Shown: positions 12,090-23,873 of the stretch, in pieces
Layout: every line of letters begins with the position of its first letter
How positions within the stretch are numbered: position 1 is the first letter of the stretch
NCBI GenBank assembly: GCA_036877525.1
Contig: JAZGTH010000068.1
Coordinates: 620,001 to 684,000, forward strand
Direction of reading: 5' to 3'
DNA length: 64,000 nt
Source: Chromobotia macracanthus
Lineage: Eukaryota; Chordata; Actinopteri; Cypriniformes; Botiidae
Notes under the pieces: model-generated
What the model was told of the DNA's origin: nothing
Seen by the model: the letters and a program-made list of their open reading frames with translations, nothing else
Databases searched by the model: none
Program-made: the position numbers and the translations under genes

Positions 12090-12840
12090 GCCTATATATA
12101 TATATATAGTCAGGATGAACAGTAGAAGACTGTCTTTTTTTAACAACATTAAACATCCGAGCATTAGGGATTAAGAATTGAAAAACTGAATTAGGGATTG
12201 GTCATGGGTCTGCGAAACAGCTGTGTTTAAGTTGTCATTTCAAGGTTGTGATGGTCTCAGTAGGTTGGGTGGAGGCTGGAAGCTTATTCCAATAGGAAGG
12301 AATAGAATAGGTGAATGTCTTAGAGAGCGATCTGCTACCTCTTTGTGAGGGAACAATCAGACGTTGCTCTTTTACTCATCACAGGCTGTGATGTCTAACA
12401 GGCAAGCAGAGATCTGAGTGGAGATGGTAGGGTCATCAGCCTGGAATGACAAGTAAAGTTGTGTCATCTGCGTAGCAGTGGTGTCAGAAATGTGCTTTAA
12501 TGATTGAACCCAGAGAAACTGTGTATATTTAGAAGAGAAGAGGAGCAAAAACTGATCCCAGAGGAATCCCAGTGGTCAGCTGATGTGACATTAATTCCTC
12601 TCCTATCCATGATACCTTGAAGGATCTGTCTATAAGATATGAGCTGAAGCAGTTGAGTGAAGGTCCAGGCATGTCCAGATTGGAGAGGGTTGGCAGCAGG
12701 ATGTGGTTTACTGTGTCAAAGGTGTCAGAGAGGTCAAGAAGAATTAACACAGACAACATGGAATTGGCTTTTACCTGCTATAGATTTTCAGCAACAGACA
12801 GGAGGGCAGTCTCCATGGAATGTCCTCATGTTGAGACAAT
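12090..12840 (-). mobile_element. L2-like LINE fragment with reverse transcriptase remnant
   Basis: On the - strand a 76-residue frame (12529-12759) reads LLDLSDTFDTVNH and, after NCFSSYLIDRSFKVSW, LTTGIPLGSVFAPLLF. These are fingers/palm blocks of a non-LTR reverse transcriptase. Farther along, out of frame, the catalytic YADD is still visible at 12463-12474. The left part (12240-12310, GGTTGTGATGGTCTCAG) matches 31003-31050 in the other - strand LINE copy. The element is 5'-truncated and frame-broken and lies in the ank1 intron after the 28-codon exon. Confidence 0.85.
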
Positions 12841-13039
12841 GTCATTTAAAAGGTGTGTTGCAAAACTCAATACATCTATTTATTACGTCTCTCAAAATTA
12901 TCTTAAATTGTCTTTTGTATTTGCAAAGGTGGTGTTTGGGAGATGAGTTTCTTTTGCAAAGCAGATTGCATTTGTTTGCTAAATGCTTTGCTGGTTTGTT
13001 TAGTTTAGGGACAATTTTAGCTCCATACTAAATGTTTCT

Positions 13040-14470
13040 CCTCTAATTACAATGATGAAGCTGCTAAAATGTCTCGGTAAGTGCTGAGCACACCTACTCA
13101 ATTAATCTACTCAATCAAGTCCAAGGATCAAAGTGTCTAAAAGTGTTACGTGAAACTCCAGCCAGATGGTTAAACACTAGCAGCTAATTAACAAGGCTTA
13201 CCTTAACAAGTGCAGTGCAGTTCAAACTTTCTACTACCAAACAGCTACTAGTCCAGCACAAAGTTATCACAGCAAGTACACTACAGCTGTTAAGTCAGAT
13301 AAACAAACTGCTTGTCCATTTGGTGAGTATTCACATAAACTTGGATGTGTGTCAATACAGTATTGTATCTCTGCATTAGATCCTAAAGTGACAGTAGTAT
13401 AATATTCCTGCAGCTGTCTGTAGCATTAATGTTAACAAAGAAAACATAAGGAAAAAGATAATCATCATGTACTGTTCTTGATCAAATCATTTTTGTAGCT
13501 TTAATAAGAATTTATACAGTCAAGACTATGTTTTGACGATTTATGAACTCTTATCTTATTTACCATGTGTTGTGTATGTGACTTTTATGCCCTATCATTA
13601 CCATTCATATATATCCAACCAATGAATAAATTATTACTAGAGCACAAAATGTTCACAAAGTTCTTCACAGAGCTGGTCACTTAATTGTGCTCTCAAAATG
13701 CACTAGATTGATGTATTTATCTTTAAAATGTACAAAATTTTTCAAAGTTAGGGAAACACTAAAGTTATTTGTACTTTGCCTCTTGTCCTGTGTGGGCCTA
13801 TTGTTAATGTTAACTTTTTTTTCAGTAATTTAGCTAAGTAGGAGGGTTTCAATTACCAGATTACCAGATGTCAACAAAACTAATAATATAACAAAATATT
13901 GATAACTAATCAATATTAAATTGATTCAACATCAAATTGAATTGCAACCATATAAATAAGAATTAAATCAAATGGACAAAGCAAAGGACTTATAGTTGAT
14001 AGAATGTCTAAAGTGGGTTATCACAATAGAGTGTTACCAAATATGTTTTAGAATTATTAAATTATTATTAAAACATCTTGGTTATGACTGTAATGCCCTT
14101 GATGGAGGGAATAAGACGTTGTGTTGATGATTTGGCACTAGGGGTTTGACTCTGGAAGACCAGTTACTCCACTTTTATAAAATGAAAAGTGTGAAATTTG
14201 CAATAATAATGTTTAATGTATTTTGCCAGTGTCTGCCAGTGTCTTATAGATCAAAGTTGCAGGCTGTGATTATTGCTAATTGCTTTTGATGAAAGCAGGC
14301 TACAGCTGAGGTCTTTATTAGGTGGAACAAGGCTGAAACAGATTTGGGCTTGTCAGTCTCAGCTGTCCTTGGAACCAAGGACTAGACATGGAGAAAAAGA
14401 CAAGCTGGAATTAGCATAGAGGCTGCTCAGATGTTGTAGCAGGTGTACATAAAAAAGAAATTGCATGTTA
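13040..14470. other. Intronic sequence, nothing identified
   Basis: AT-rich ank1 intron. I found no open frame above background and no repeat family that I can name. Confidence 0.6.
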
Positions 14471-14472
14471 AA

Positions 14473-14767
14473 CACTTTTGTTACGTTAAGACACAATCGT
14501 TTAATTTGGCTATATGCAATATTTTTAGCGTGTTTTTTGCTAGGTGTGGAAACAAACGTTTTAATCTTGTAAACATAGAAAGTATTCCCTCCTGATACGT
14601 GGACCCTACCAATCACCCCTATCATTTGCTTACCTATCAGGAGGGAATACTTTCTACATGCACATTTACACGATTAAAACATTTGTTTCAACACCCAGCA
14701 AAAAAACACACTAAAAAATACAGTGTTAAGGGGAATTAAACAATCGTGTCTTAACGTAACAAAAACA
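14473..14767. repeat. Long inverted repeat (hairpin), MITE-like
   Basis: Two arms of about 125-133 bp (14473-14597 and 14635-14767) are inverted copies separated by a 37-base spacer. Outer ends read TTTTGTTACGTTAAGACAC and its complement GTGTCTTAACGTAACAAAA. Inner ends read GAAAGTATTCCCTCCTGATA and TATCAGGAGGGAATACTTTC. No coding capacity is apparent. It could be a foldback MITE. Confidence 0.85.
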
Positions 14768-14821
14768 CAGTCAAAAAACTCTGATACTGTGGGTATCTAC
14801 ACTTATTACATAGCCTAAGCC

Positions 14822-14852
14822 TTGTAGAGCTTGCGCAACGCAAGCTCTACAA
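14822..14852. repeat. Perfect 14-bp hairpin
   Basis: The arms TTGTAGAGCTTGCG and CGCAAGCTCTACAA flank a CAA loop. It lies between the long inverted repeat and an hAT fragment. Function unknown. Confidence 0.8.
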
Positions 14853-14859
14853 TGCTCCC

Positions 14860-15242
14860 TCATCTCTCTCTCTCTCACTGCCCTTCTCACTGTGTGTCTG
14901 TCTGACAGGCCTGTTTCTTTTTCCTGTTTCAGTTTCTCTGTGCATCCCTTGTTTTTCTTATCCATCTCTCTCTCACTATTTTGACAGATGCACATAGCCC
15001 AAAAGGGGAGTTGTTTAAATATGTGATTGGGCCAGCCCAGTGTTAATTAAGAAAAAAACAGTGAGCTGCTGATTAAATGTCTCAGTATCCAGTCTGTTTG
15101 GAAAAAAAATCAGACCCTGACCATTTTGACAAATACACCACCACAAAGAGCCTAGCCCCGTCAATGAATTAAGCAGATAAAGAATAGGCTGCTGATATAT
15201 AAGTTTTAAGGGCCAATCAGACAAAAATAGTATGAGATAGTA
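14860..15242 (-). mobile_element. hAT element fragment, 5' region
   Basis: Read on the - strand, this stretch is colinear with the left half of the complete small hAT at 43985-44984. Shared translated blocks include LILFLS, YQQPIL.LLNSL, GLAQ and then a basic start, MDKKNKG (the other copy has MEKKHKG). Both the outer terminal repeat and the right half are missing here. It is a decayed relic. Confidence 0.75.
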
Positions 15243-15489
15243 TGGATACCATCTACTCTTCTTCTGCTGCTTCCAGTCTATATTCAACACAAGGAGAGCT
15301 ACTAGTGTCCCCTAGTGATCTGAATGGACATAGTATATTAAACCATAAAGGGCGTTCCATTATGCACATAAAGACAGCAAATTTGCTCATTTGCCCTACA
15401 AACAAACAATGGATAGCGAGGCCATGAGCAGCTGTCTGAAGCTTTTGTCCATATAATTTACAGATTCATAAATACATGCATACTGTAGC

Positions 15490-15860
15490 CACATCAAATG
15501 TTTTGCACAGCGACAGTGGCATATATAAATTGTCAGGGTGGTACTAGCTCTTGTCGCATGTCTCAGCTCACCTGTCACCTCCTCATATTGCCTCACATTA
15601 TTCTGAGGCCTCGTCTGGGCTACATGCCCAAGGTTCCCACGACTTCCTTTAAAGACCAAGTGGTGAACCTGAAGGCCCTCCCACATTTGCCATTTCCCTC
15701 CCACCCAGCCATATCCCTGTTGTGTCTAGTACATGCTTTTGAGTACCTGGATAAGATGGAGCAGTTCAAAAGATCTGAGCAGCTCTACAGAAGCTATCCT
15801 ATTGGATTGTGGATGCTTGTGAAAGGCACCCCTGTAGCAGGTGTAACCAAGACGTTTCAT
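15490..15860 (+). mobile_element. DIRS-type retroelement fragment (RNase H joined to tyrosine recombinase)
   Basis: The frame 15498-15914 begins TATVAYINCQGG, an RNase H-type block of DIRS elements. It continues with MSQLTCHLLILPH, then switches abruptly to LGYMPKVPTTSFKDQVVNL, PAISLLCLVHAFEYLD and SEQLY, blocks from the start of the DIRS tyrosine recombinase. The sequence normally lying between them is missing, so this copy is internally deleted. No terminal repeats were found. Confidence 0.7.
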
Positions 15861-15914
15861 GGCAAAGATGTTTCATCTCAAATCTTCGCAATAAAGCATT
15901 GCAGAGACCTTTAG

Positions 15915-17471
15915 ATTACAGTGACTACAGTGACAGTGAAAATTAATAAAGGCTGACTTCATGCTGGGTTTAGAGCATGATATAAAAGCCTCCCAAACGT
16001 TTGTACTTGTACATGAATCGTAGTATGAGAGGGAATTCATTTTGAATTGAACTTTCATTTTGCACTGAAATTTTGTATGGGGTGATATCAATCCATTTTC
16101 TACACCTAATCCTGAAACCTATACCAGATGTAAATTTTACCAATTCTGATGTAACTACTAAGTTTCATGAGTTTTTGAGTAAGCTTACGTCACCAAAATG
16201 AGATTCATTTCTAAGAACAGGAAGAAATATAGCTGTAAGCCGTGATAATGGGCCCAAACACTACAGAGCTATCGCCAAATGAAGCTTCAGAAAATAACTT
16301 ATAGTGGGCACATGCATTTAACTTGGTAACAATTTGATGACAATTTATGACAATTTACAGTCCGTTTTAGATGACATTTTCTTCTGGCAGTTAGTGGTGC
16401 TATGACTGTGACTGACAATAGCCACATCCATGTGATCCCCATTACCAAACATACAACTTAAGTTTGATCAAAATCTCTCAATGCATGCAGAGGATATGAC
16501 TCTACAAACAGCATGTACCCAGCATGTGTTATAACAGAAGTTTGATGTTAGACCTGCAATCAGAAACATTATACCTTCCCTAGTGGTTTTACATTGTGCA
16601 CAAAATCAGACTGACAATTTTAATTTATATAAATTCAAATAAATCAATATAAATTGTAAATGATTACTATAAGCCTTCTGTTTAACCATTGCTGTTTTGG
16701 TTCCTTGCCACTGTCGCCATGTTGGCTTGCTTACTGGGAGACTGCTGACATTAAATTTGAAATTAAATTGTGTTAATATCATTTTCAATATGTTTATTCA
16801 CTGTTTATTTTCTATTTTGTTTTGTATTTACTAATGCACACTGCATGATATTATTGCAAATTCTGCATGTTTATTGTAGTTCTTTTATTTTTTATATAAT
16901 TTACTTTTTCAAAGAGCAATTCTCTTTGAAAAAAAACAAAATTAAATTTTTACAATTTGTAATCTTTTTTTAAATTTTCAAAGGCTTATTTGGTTTAACA
17001 TATACTTGTTGTTTATCATGTTTATCATGTTATTTATAAATCATAAATGTGGTATTAATAATTAGTATTACTGATATACAGAAAAACAAAATTATGCATC
17101 ATGTACATAATACATTATCATGTATCACCATGCATTGTATATATGCTTTTATTTTTTACATGTAAATTTGCTTTGCAACAATGTAACATTGTGAGGTTCT
17201 ACATTTTTAATTGAAGTAAATAAGACACTTCCTGTTACCATTTTTTACCATAAATGTATTGCCTCACCATGGCAACACAGTTTGGTAACAGGTAACAAAA
17301 ATCCCTTTGCAGTTTAGCATCTTCAGTGTCTTGGCAGGATGTTCACTAAGTTTGGTCACAATCACATTAATTCCGTATTTAAAAGTTCCTGGCATGTACT
17401 AACTTGTACTTGTTCATTTCTTCTTTTGCTTCCTTTACAATCGCACCTGTCTGTACACATGGGTGACGTAG
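15915..17471. other. ank1 intron, no gene recognised
   Basis: This stretch contains AT-rich sequence and diffuse low-complexity words. It ends at the acceptor (GGGTGACGTAG) of the next ank1 exon. No exon was recognised. Confidence 0.6.
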
Positions 17472-17615
17472 ATTGTGAGGAAGGTGGTCCGGAGAAGTAA
17501 GGGGCAGGAAGGGAGTCAGGAGCTGATCCTAGAAGGGCTGCCGCAGGACATCATTGAGCCAGATGTTGATGGAGAGCAGTACATGAGCTATGCCATCCTG
17601 GGCCATGACAGCAAG
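17472..17615 (+). CDS. ank1: Ankyrin-1 shared exon, IVRKVVRR
   Basis: This 144-base, 48-codon exon is phase 0 at both ends. It reads IVRKVVRRSKGQEGSQ, then ELILEGLPQDIIEP and DVDGEQYMSYAILGHDSK, before a GTGGGC donor. Human ANK1 has IIRKVVRQ at the start and EGPLEDPSELEVDIDYFMKHSKD at the end, so the order and chemistry agree. The basic Arg/Lys cluster followed by an acidic region fits the cytoplasmic tail of sAnk1 that binds obscurin in mammals. In human ANK1 the equivalent C-terminal block leads to more than one ending, which bears on the two candidate last exons downstream. Confidence 0.9.
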
Positions 17616-17754
17616 GTGGGCTTCTTAGTTTGCAGGACTTGAGTAGGCTGAACTGATTAATTTGTTATACACCTGGACTGGATATTTTTTTGAAGCAATA
17701 TACCTTACAAATAGTGTTTTAAGAGTAGTTTACCAGAAAACCCCACATACACTA

Positions 17755-17890
17755 CCAGTCAAAAGTTTAGGATCACTTGACTGAAATGTTTTTATGATCT
17801 TAAAATGTGATTGATCTTAAGATATGTTTAATAAGGTGCTTTTTTAAATGTTTGAAATTAGATTTGTAGACATTAATGTAATTACACCAA
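17755..17890 (+). repeat. Left end of a Tc1-type MITE (CACTACCAGTCAAAAGTTT)
   Basis: It starts TACACTACCAGTCAAAAGTT, TAGGATCACTTGAC, the same terminal motif as at 25015 and 32855. Internal similarity to the 25015 copy continues to about 17886 (AATGTTTGAAATTA). The matching right end is not here; a candidate lies at 22150-22249. Confidence 0.75.
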
Positions 17891-17899
17891 CTTAAAGGT

Positions 17900-18530
17900 A
17901 TCATATGCTATTTTCAAAGACCATTATTTTGTGTATTGGATGTAATCTATATATCTATTTCTACATCATTCCAAAAAACAGCATTGTGCCAGCTGACAGA
18001 GTGCATTGTGATTGGCCGAATATCTCAAATGTGTGTTGGAAACCCCTCACCATAATTGCGAATTTCAGCTTACAAAGTCATTATAAAGACAGTTAATAAT
18101 GTCGTCAGTTTCACCACATCACCTCAAACCTGAGTCAGATCTAGAAAATGCAGATGACTAAGCTGATTAATCGGAACCAAATTTGCAACCCCAGTGAAAC
18201 AGTTAGAACACGTAGTGCATCTATGTTTGTAGTCTTTTTGCCTCCAGTTATAAGCGGAGAACAAAGAATACTGTCTGCAAACATAGCTGTACTTTTGATT
18301 GTCAGAATGACAAACAGTATGTACATTGCTCAAAACTCCACTTTTGAACAGTCAATAGCAAATACTTTAAAAACATACTTACAGACTCTGATTCAGAATC
18401 GCCGGATTGTCCTAGCGAAGTTGTCCACTGAGGAGATGAAGTTGTCAAAAGAGTCCACTCAGGAGAGAGTTCGTAGAGAGTGGGGAGCAGCTTGCCGCAC
18501 CCAGCCACCCAAGAAGTCCTGAGGCCAACA
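17900..18530. other. Sequence between MITE end and DIRS RT, unidentified
   Basis: A 124-codon + frame (18148-18522) and overlapping - frames are present, but none resembles a protein that I know. It probably belongs to the inserted composite element. No firm call. Confidence 0.4.
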
Positions 18531-18541
18531 CACCTAGAACT

Positions 18542-21500
18542 GTGAGGCGTGAAATATCTAACAAGTCTATCAAAACTACTGCCTCTCCTTGGCTCCTAAA
18601 GACGGTAGTAAATGGTTACAGAATTCAGCTTGCACACCATCCTCTGCATTTCAATGGGGTGGTTCACCTTCTGACACAAGTCCTACAAACTCTGTTAGGC
18701 TATTACAGCCAGTACTTTCTAGTTCCCAAGAAGGGGGTTGCATCCCATTGTGAACCTTCAAAGTCTGAACTGTTTCCTCAGATGGTACAAGTTCAGGATG
18801 TTGCCAATGAAGATGGTCATGTCTCAAATCAATACAAATACTTGTTAATTACAATTAATCTCAAGGATATGTACTTTCACATAAAGATTCTGCCACAATA
18901 CACAAAGTTCCTGAGGTTTGCTTTCGATGGCAAAGCCTACCAATATAAAGTTCTTCCATTTAGCCTAGCCACGAAATGCATGGATGCAGCACTGTTTCCT
19001 TTAAGACTCCAGAGTATCCACATTCAAAGTTATATAGATGACTAGCTGATTTTGGCCTTGTCTCAAGAGCTTGCACTTCAGCATCGGGATGTCGCCCTCA
19101 CCAGCTCAAATCTCTAAGGCTGAGATTCAATGTCAAGAATAGCATTCTCTCTCCTGCCCAGAGGACATTGAATTTAGGGGGGGATATGGAACTCGCTCCA
19201 TGCCCTACATATACCACACTCACCTTAAGGCCAGAAATCCAAGGGGAGATGGCAGTAAACTAGCTGCCGCCATTTGAAACTATTGGTCCTTTAAAGGAGT
19301 TCTGGAGGACCGGGGAATCCCTTAGCATGTAGGACCCGCTCTATGCTCAACCTACACCTCAGGAAGGCAAAGCTCTCGTGGAGATGGAGGACCTCTTATA
19401 GTAAAGGTACAACTCCAACACCACCCAGAAGTCAGCAGTCAGACAGGAGCCAGAGGGAAGGTGCAACTCTGCCAATCTGTGGGAGCCAGACATACAAAAA
19501 TGCTGGGCCCAGTCTAATAAACAAGCATCATTTAGATCGTCAAGAGGGCAGAAACCCCTCAAGAAGTAATCCGAATCTGAGTCTCCAGGTGTCACAGCAC
19601 CACAAGAGGCTCCCCTCTGAAGGTGCTCTTCTGGCCAGGAGAGCTTCAAGACTACTTTCCAAGGTGAGCCATACAATGCTGGCACCAGACATTCAGAACT
19701 GTGATACCTGACCAAAACCTAAACTCTGAATATACAATGAAGAGGGCTGTTCCATACAGGCAGCAAGCTCTTCCTTGAGGGGAGTAAAGGAATTTCATGA
19801 GGATCTGAGAATAGTAGAACAAGGATGGTTCTAAACAGACACCAAACCAATCCCAGAGGGGAGTTTGAACCAAACAAATGGTCTTTCCCAGAGTGAGACT
19901 GAGGCTCAAACCCACAAACCGCAAGCCAAAGGGAGCTCGCCAATGACGAGCTATGACTCCTCAGCACAGCTATTCTCTATAGAGCTTGTACAAGGGCTGC
20001 CTACCAACCAAACCCTGATATCCAGGACAGCAGCCCAACACACATTGCTCATGTGGCTGTAACAATGAGCTAATAAACCTTGCTTTAATCACTGGTCCCA
20101 GCTGCCCTGTCCTATTGTGAGTGCTTGTGTTACTGTGCAGGACAGGAAAATAGGGAGGGAGTGAGACACGGCTAGTTATTCAGTCCGGCACAAGCCTCAG
20201 CCTGCCTGTCCTTGGCGTCCTGCCTCCTCTGTCTGGCATCGCATCACTTCTGCACTTTTGCAAGAAGGGGGGAGCATGGCAGCAACACTTTGCTCCGGGC
20301 CCTGGCCCAGATGAGGACCTAGACCTTCAGCGGGATGCATTTCTGAAAGGCTTGAGACGGCGCCCTCAACACTCTGAAATTCTTGACCATGGTGTGACTC
20401 CCAATATCTCCCAATATCAGCCAGACTTATTTACAGATGCCTTTCCATAGAACGATCTATGGCAGCAGCTGCTGTGATGGCCCTGAGCCACCCTTGGTGG
20501 CTAATCTGTGGAGTGGCACAGCTCAGCCACTGCATCCTGGGAAGCCCCTCCCCCGATCTAGGTCCTTGAGGAGATCGGTTTGGTACACCTGTAATATGGC
20601 AATTGTATGCTCTGCAGCACTAGCCTGACCCACTGTCACATATGCTCTGCTGTTTAGAGACCCAAAATGATCCTAATGGCAGAGTCAGGGTCAAAGTGAC
20701 AAAGTGTCACAAGCATCTTATCAGTGCAAGGTGTCCTGCAAGCCCATGCTCTCGCATTCAGATGAGAGCTTCCTCTAACTTGGTGGATCACGCACCCCTT
20801 CACCCCTTCAAGAATGCCTCCTGTGAACCCCGCGAGATGAGCCTCCATCGAGCCTCAGCAATGGCAGGACCTGATCTGTGCGGTGTCTCCACAGGCTCAT
20901 CCAGACTGACACATAATAGTGAAGCTTCTTCAGCAAGAACCCCTCACAATGTGCAACCACAGCTCCCTTGAGAGCTGGGCAATCTTGTTATTCACCCCGG
21001 CAAACAACACAGAATTTGCATGTGTGCTCTGGTGTTAGAAACCTCTGACACGGAGGCACGCACTTTTTTGAAGTTATTTGCAGCTAGGTCCATTGGCACT
21101 TCGGCATAAAAACAACAGACAAACGGCCCCTAAAGACAAAAAATCTGATGGCATGCTCTACATGTGCCCTTATATACCCGCAGGTGCGTGTGATGCACAT
21201 CAGGCACTGGCATGGGCCAATTACATTGCTGTGAATAGACATGACATTCAAACACCAGTCACACCGGAGGCATTCCCCATAACATCAAACCAGTCCCAGT
21301 GTTGAGTTCCTGAAAGGCAACCATCTTGAGCACTAAGTCTCCCTACACCAGTAAAAGCTACAACCATAAGTGACATGCTTTCAAAAGGCGGTGTATGGCA
21401 CATAGTGCGAACACAGTTCACTGCCAGATTGTTTTAGTGCTGGAGTTCCTGCAGGACAAGTTGTCTCAAAGCTCATCCCCTGCTACTGTCAGGGATGTTG

Positions 21501-22130
21501 TGGCTGCCATCTCAGCCTGCCATTCTCTGATAAATGGAGTCCCAGTCGGGAAGTGACCCTTGAGTGCTTGTTTTATTCCAGTAGCTAGGAGGCTCAACCA
21601 CCCATCCAAGTGAGAGTCTCTTCCTGGGACTTGGCTGGAGCCGCCTTGAGCCTGATAAGCTCCTGACTCAAAATTGTCTTCCTCTGTGGTCTGACTCTAA
21701 AATGGTCTTCCTCACAACTTCTTTAAAGAGAATTGGGGATTTGCAGTCCTGCTTAGACTTTGCCCCTGGACTCATAAAAGCTTTTCTTCACCCTGACCCC
21801 TACTATCTTCCTACAGTTCTATTCTTCCCCATGCATTCTGTCATTCTTGAAGCCTTCTGTCCTCCACTGTTTTCTACATTGGAGCAGGAAAGACTTTACT
21901 TACTCTATCCAGTTTGTGCTCTTCAGACTTGCGTGCACTGCAGGTTATCACTTTTGACACGTTTGTTTCACAGCAGTTTGTAGCCTCAGTGGATGTGCAT
22001 TCTTATGATGTCACCACCAGAGGTTATTTAACCCAAGTTCTTGCCGTGTTTGAGACACATTCTTCACAACTGGTCAAATAAAGAATGTTGCTATTAGCGT
22101 TACACAGAATCTCATTCTCGCTTTATCAGG
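18542..22130 (+). mobile_element. DIRS-like tyrosine-recombinase retrotransposon, degenerate
   Basis: The 18542-19045 frame reads PWLLKTVVNGYRIQ, then YYSQYFLVPKKG, ITINLKDMYFHIKI and SYIDD: reverse transcriptase of the DIRS type, with catalytic YIDD at 19031-19042. A TAG follows at once. Beyond it, LALSQELALQHRDVAL and, after a frame change, KNSILSPAQRT continue the domain. Far right, 21430-21545 encodes LEFLQDKLS..SPATVRDVVAAI, a recombinase N-terminal block. About 22115-22160 has a CAGGAAACAAGGTTA / GTAACCTGAGACG end like those of cyprinid DIRS copies. The middle (19150-21400) is heavily scrambled; several unrelated short frames there are not real genes. No intact protein remains. Confidence 0.75.
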
Positions 22131-22149
22131 AAACAAGGTTATAGTCAAG

Positions 22150-22249
22150 TAACCTGAGACGATTTAATGAGTTTACTAGTATTCAGAAATGTGGAAACAA
22201 TATTAATAATGAATAAGTATGTGATCCTAAACTTTTTTAGTGTAGTAAA
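22150..22249 (+). repeat. Right end of a Tc1-type MITE (candidate partner of 17755)
   Basis: ATTCAGAAATGTGGAAAC, then GTGATCCTAAACTTTTTTAG and TGTAGTA, resembles the mirror end of the GGATCACTTGAC MITE at 17755. If it is the partner, the DIRS-like element lies within one MITE copy. Confidence 0.5.
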
Positions 22250-22764
22250 AAAGTTTAGCCAGTTTAACCAGTAGTGTATGCAAATAAACAGTTATTTTTA
22301 AAAACTTCTTTTATCTTGTAGATATTTAGCTATATTGTCCTATTGTTATGTAAACTTCATATGACTTATAGTTAGCCATGTTTTGCTTGTCAGTATGATT
22401 CATAATACAAATTAACGTTTTTCAAACGTTAAAGCGTTTGAAATGCCAGAAAAGTACTCTCTGGAAAATGTAAAAATAATGTGAATCTGTGGAAACCTCA
22501 AACTTCTCATGCATGTATTACAATTATGGCACTCTTTTTGTTATAAATAGTAGAAAAGTAGGAATGATCTAAAAAAGGCTGACAAATCAGCTTAATCAAA
22601 TTATCATATAGAAATAAAGAATGTTCTAAAAATCTAGTAATATTACTGTTTGTTTTGACTACAGTTAAAACAATTTTTACTCAAACTACAATATGATTAA
22701 GAATGCAAAACTTGTGGTCATGTGACAGTGTTACATACTACTGTTTAAATTGTTTGTTGTTCCA

Positions 22765-23125
22765 TGAAGCATAGCCTACAGTTTCTCATAATGCTTTTTA
22801 AAAGTAAAACATTACAAGTTTGGTTCATATGTAATTCTTCTTTGTGGGCATTTGTTCATCTTCATTGATAATTGTTCATTATTATATTGGTAAGCATAGC
22901 CTGCAGTTTCTCATCATACTTTTTAAAAGTAGAAAGCAATATGTTCTGCGCAGTATGCAGTAGGCAGTGCATTAGTATTACATTCTTAATGCAGCATACT
23001 AGTATTATTTTATAGATCTGTAAAAATAAATTTACAATATATAAAAATAAATACATTTTTATAACATTACAAATTTGGTTCATATGTAATTCGTCAATTG
23101 ATAACTGTTCATTATTCTATCAATT
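22765..23125. repeat. Imperfect local duplications
   Basis: Three words each occur twice. GCATAGCCTACAGTTTCTCA is at 22769 and, slightly varied, at 22896. ACATTACAAGTTTGGTTCAT is at 22810 and 23064. TTGATAATTGTTCATTATT is at 22864 and 23098. This points to a partial, diverged duplication of a 100-250-bp segment within the ank1 intron. Confidence 0.7.
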
Positions 23126-23442
23126 TGGGAATTTTCTCTGTATTGGCTCTGTTTATTTAATGTTGTCATTGAATGCGTTGTATATGAATGTGGCTGTCTT
23201 TCTGTGTTTTATAATGTTCTTGTTGTTTTCTGTTTTTTTTTCTTTTTAAATGATTTATCTAATTTTCATTCTCCTCTCCCTGCTGTCTATTGTATTTGTT
23301 AATGCACATTCTGTTCTTCTTGTTCTTCTTTCTTTTCCTTCTTCATCAAACCAATTATTTGAAACCTTGTTTCATCCTGTTTATTCACTCATCCTGGATG
23401 CTGTTCCCTCCTGTCCTGCCTTTCATCTGCTCTCCACCATAG

Positions 23443-23517
23443 ACAGATGTTGTGGATGTGAACAGGGGAGGTGCTCAAATAGTGAAATGTGCAAGTCTGC
23501 GGAGAGTAAAGCAGTGA
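23443..23517 (+). CDS. ank1: Ankyrin-1 terminal exon (small ankyrin 1 tail)
   Basis: After an acceptor ending CTCCACCATAG, 24 codons read TDVVDVNRGGAQIVK then CASLRRVKQ, followed by TGA at 23515-23517. The human sAnk1 ending is very close (GRKGAQIVKRASLKRGKQ), which gives this exon high certainty despite its size. The tail is strongly basic. In mammals the sAnk1 cytoplasmic segment that includes such basic residues docks on obscurin. The exon starts in phase 0, matching the donor at 17615. A cluster of AATAAA words at 23858-23873 could serve polyadenylation. Confidence 0.93.
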   Translation, partial: TDVVDVNRGGAQIVKCASLRRVKQ

Positions 23518-23857
23518 GTCTCCCTCACTTCTCCCTTCAGGTACCTTTCTTCACTTTTGTATGAACTTTTAGATGTTATCACAGCTGTCATGGATTTAGG
23601 CTTTTTTAACTTGATTATTAAAGGTAAAGAATGTTTAAAAACCTATATTGATATTCCTTCCCATGACACACTAAGCTGTGTAAAGATATAAAAACATCTC
23701 AAACTTTTTTCCAATGTGCCTAAGATTTTGGCACAGTACTTTCTTTGTTCTTGAATGTTATGTTGGAAACGTATAAGGAAAATCTTATCAGCACTCTTTA
23801 GTGTTAATTCAAAATTATGCTAGAAATTCCAGTAGGATACAGCAAATCAAAGAAGAA

Positions 23858-23873
23858 AATAAAAATAAATAAA
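23858..23873 (+). terminator. ank1: AATAAA cluster, possible ank1 polyadenylation signals
   Basis: Three overlapping AATAAA hexamers lie about 340 bases after the sAnk1 stop codon. They are consistent with a 3' UTR end, but the area is A-rich, so chance occurrence is possible. Confidence 0.35.

Noticed and set aside
19343..20062. Overlapping 80-120-codon frames on both strands
   Set aside because: Located in the scrambled middle of the DIRS-like element; no homology that I can recognise and no splice signals.
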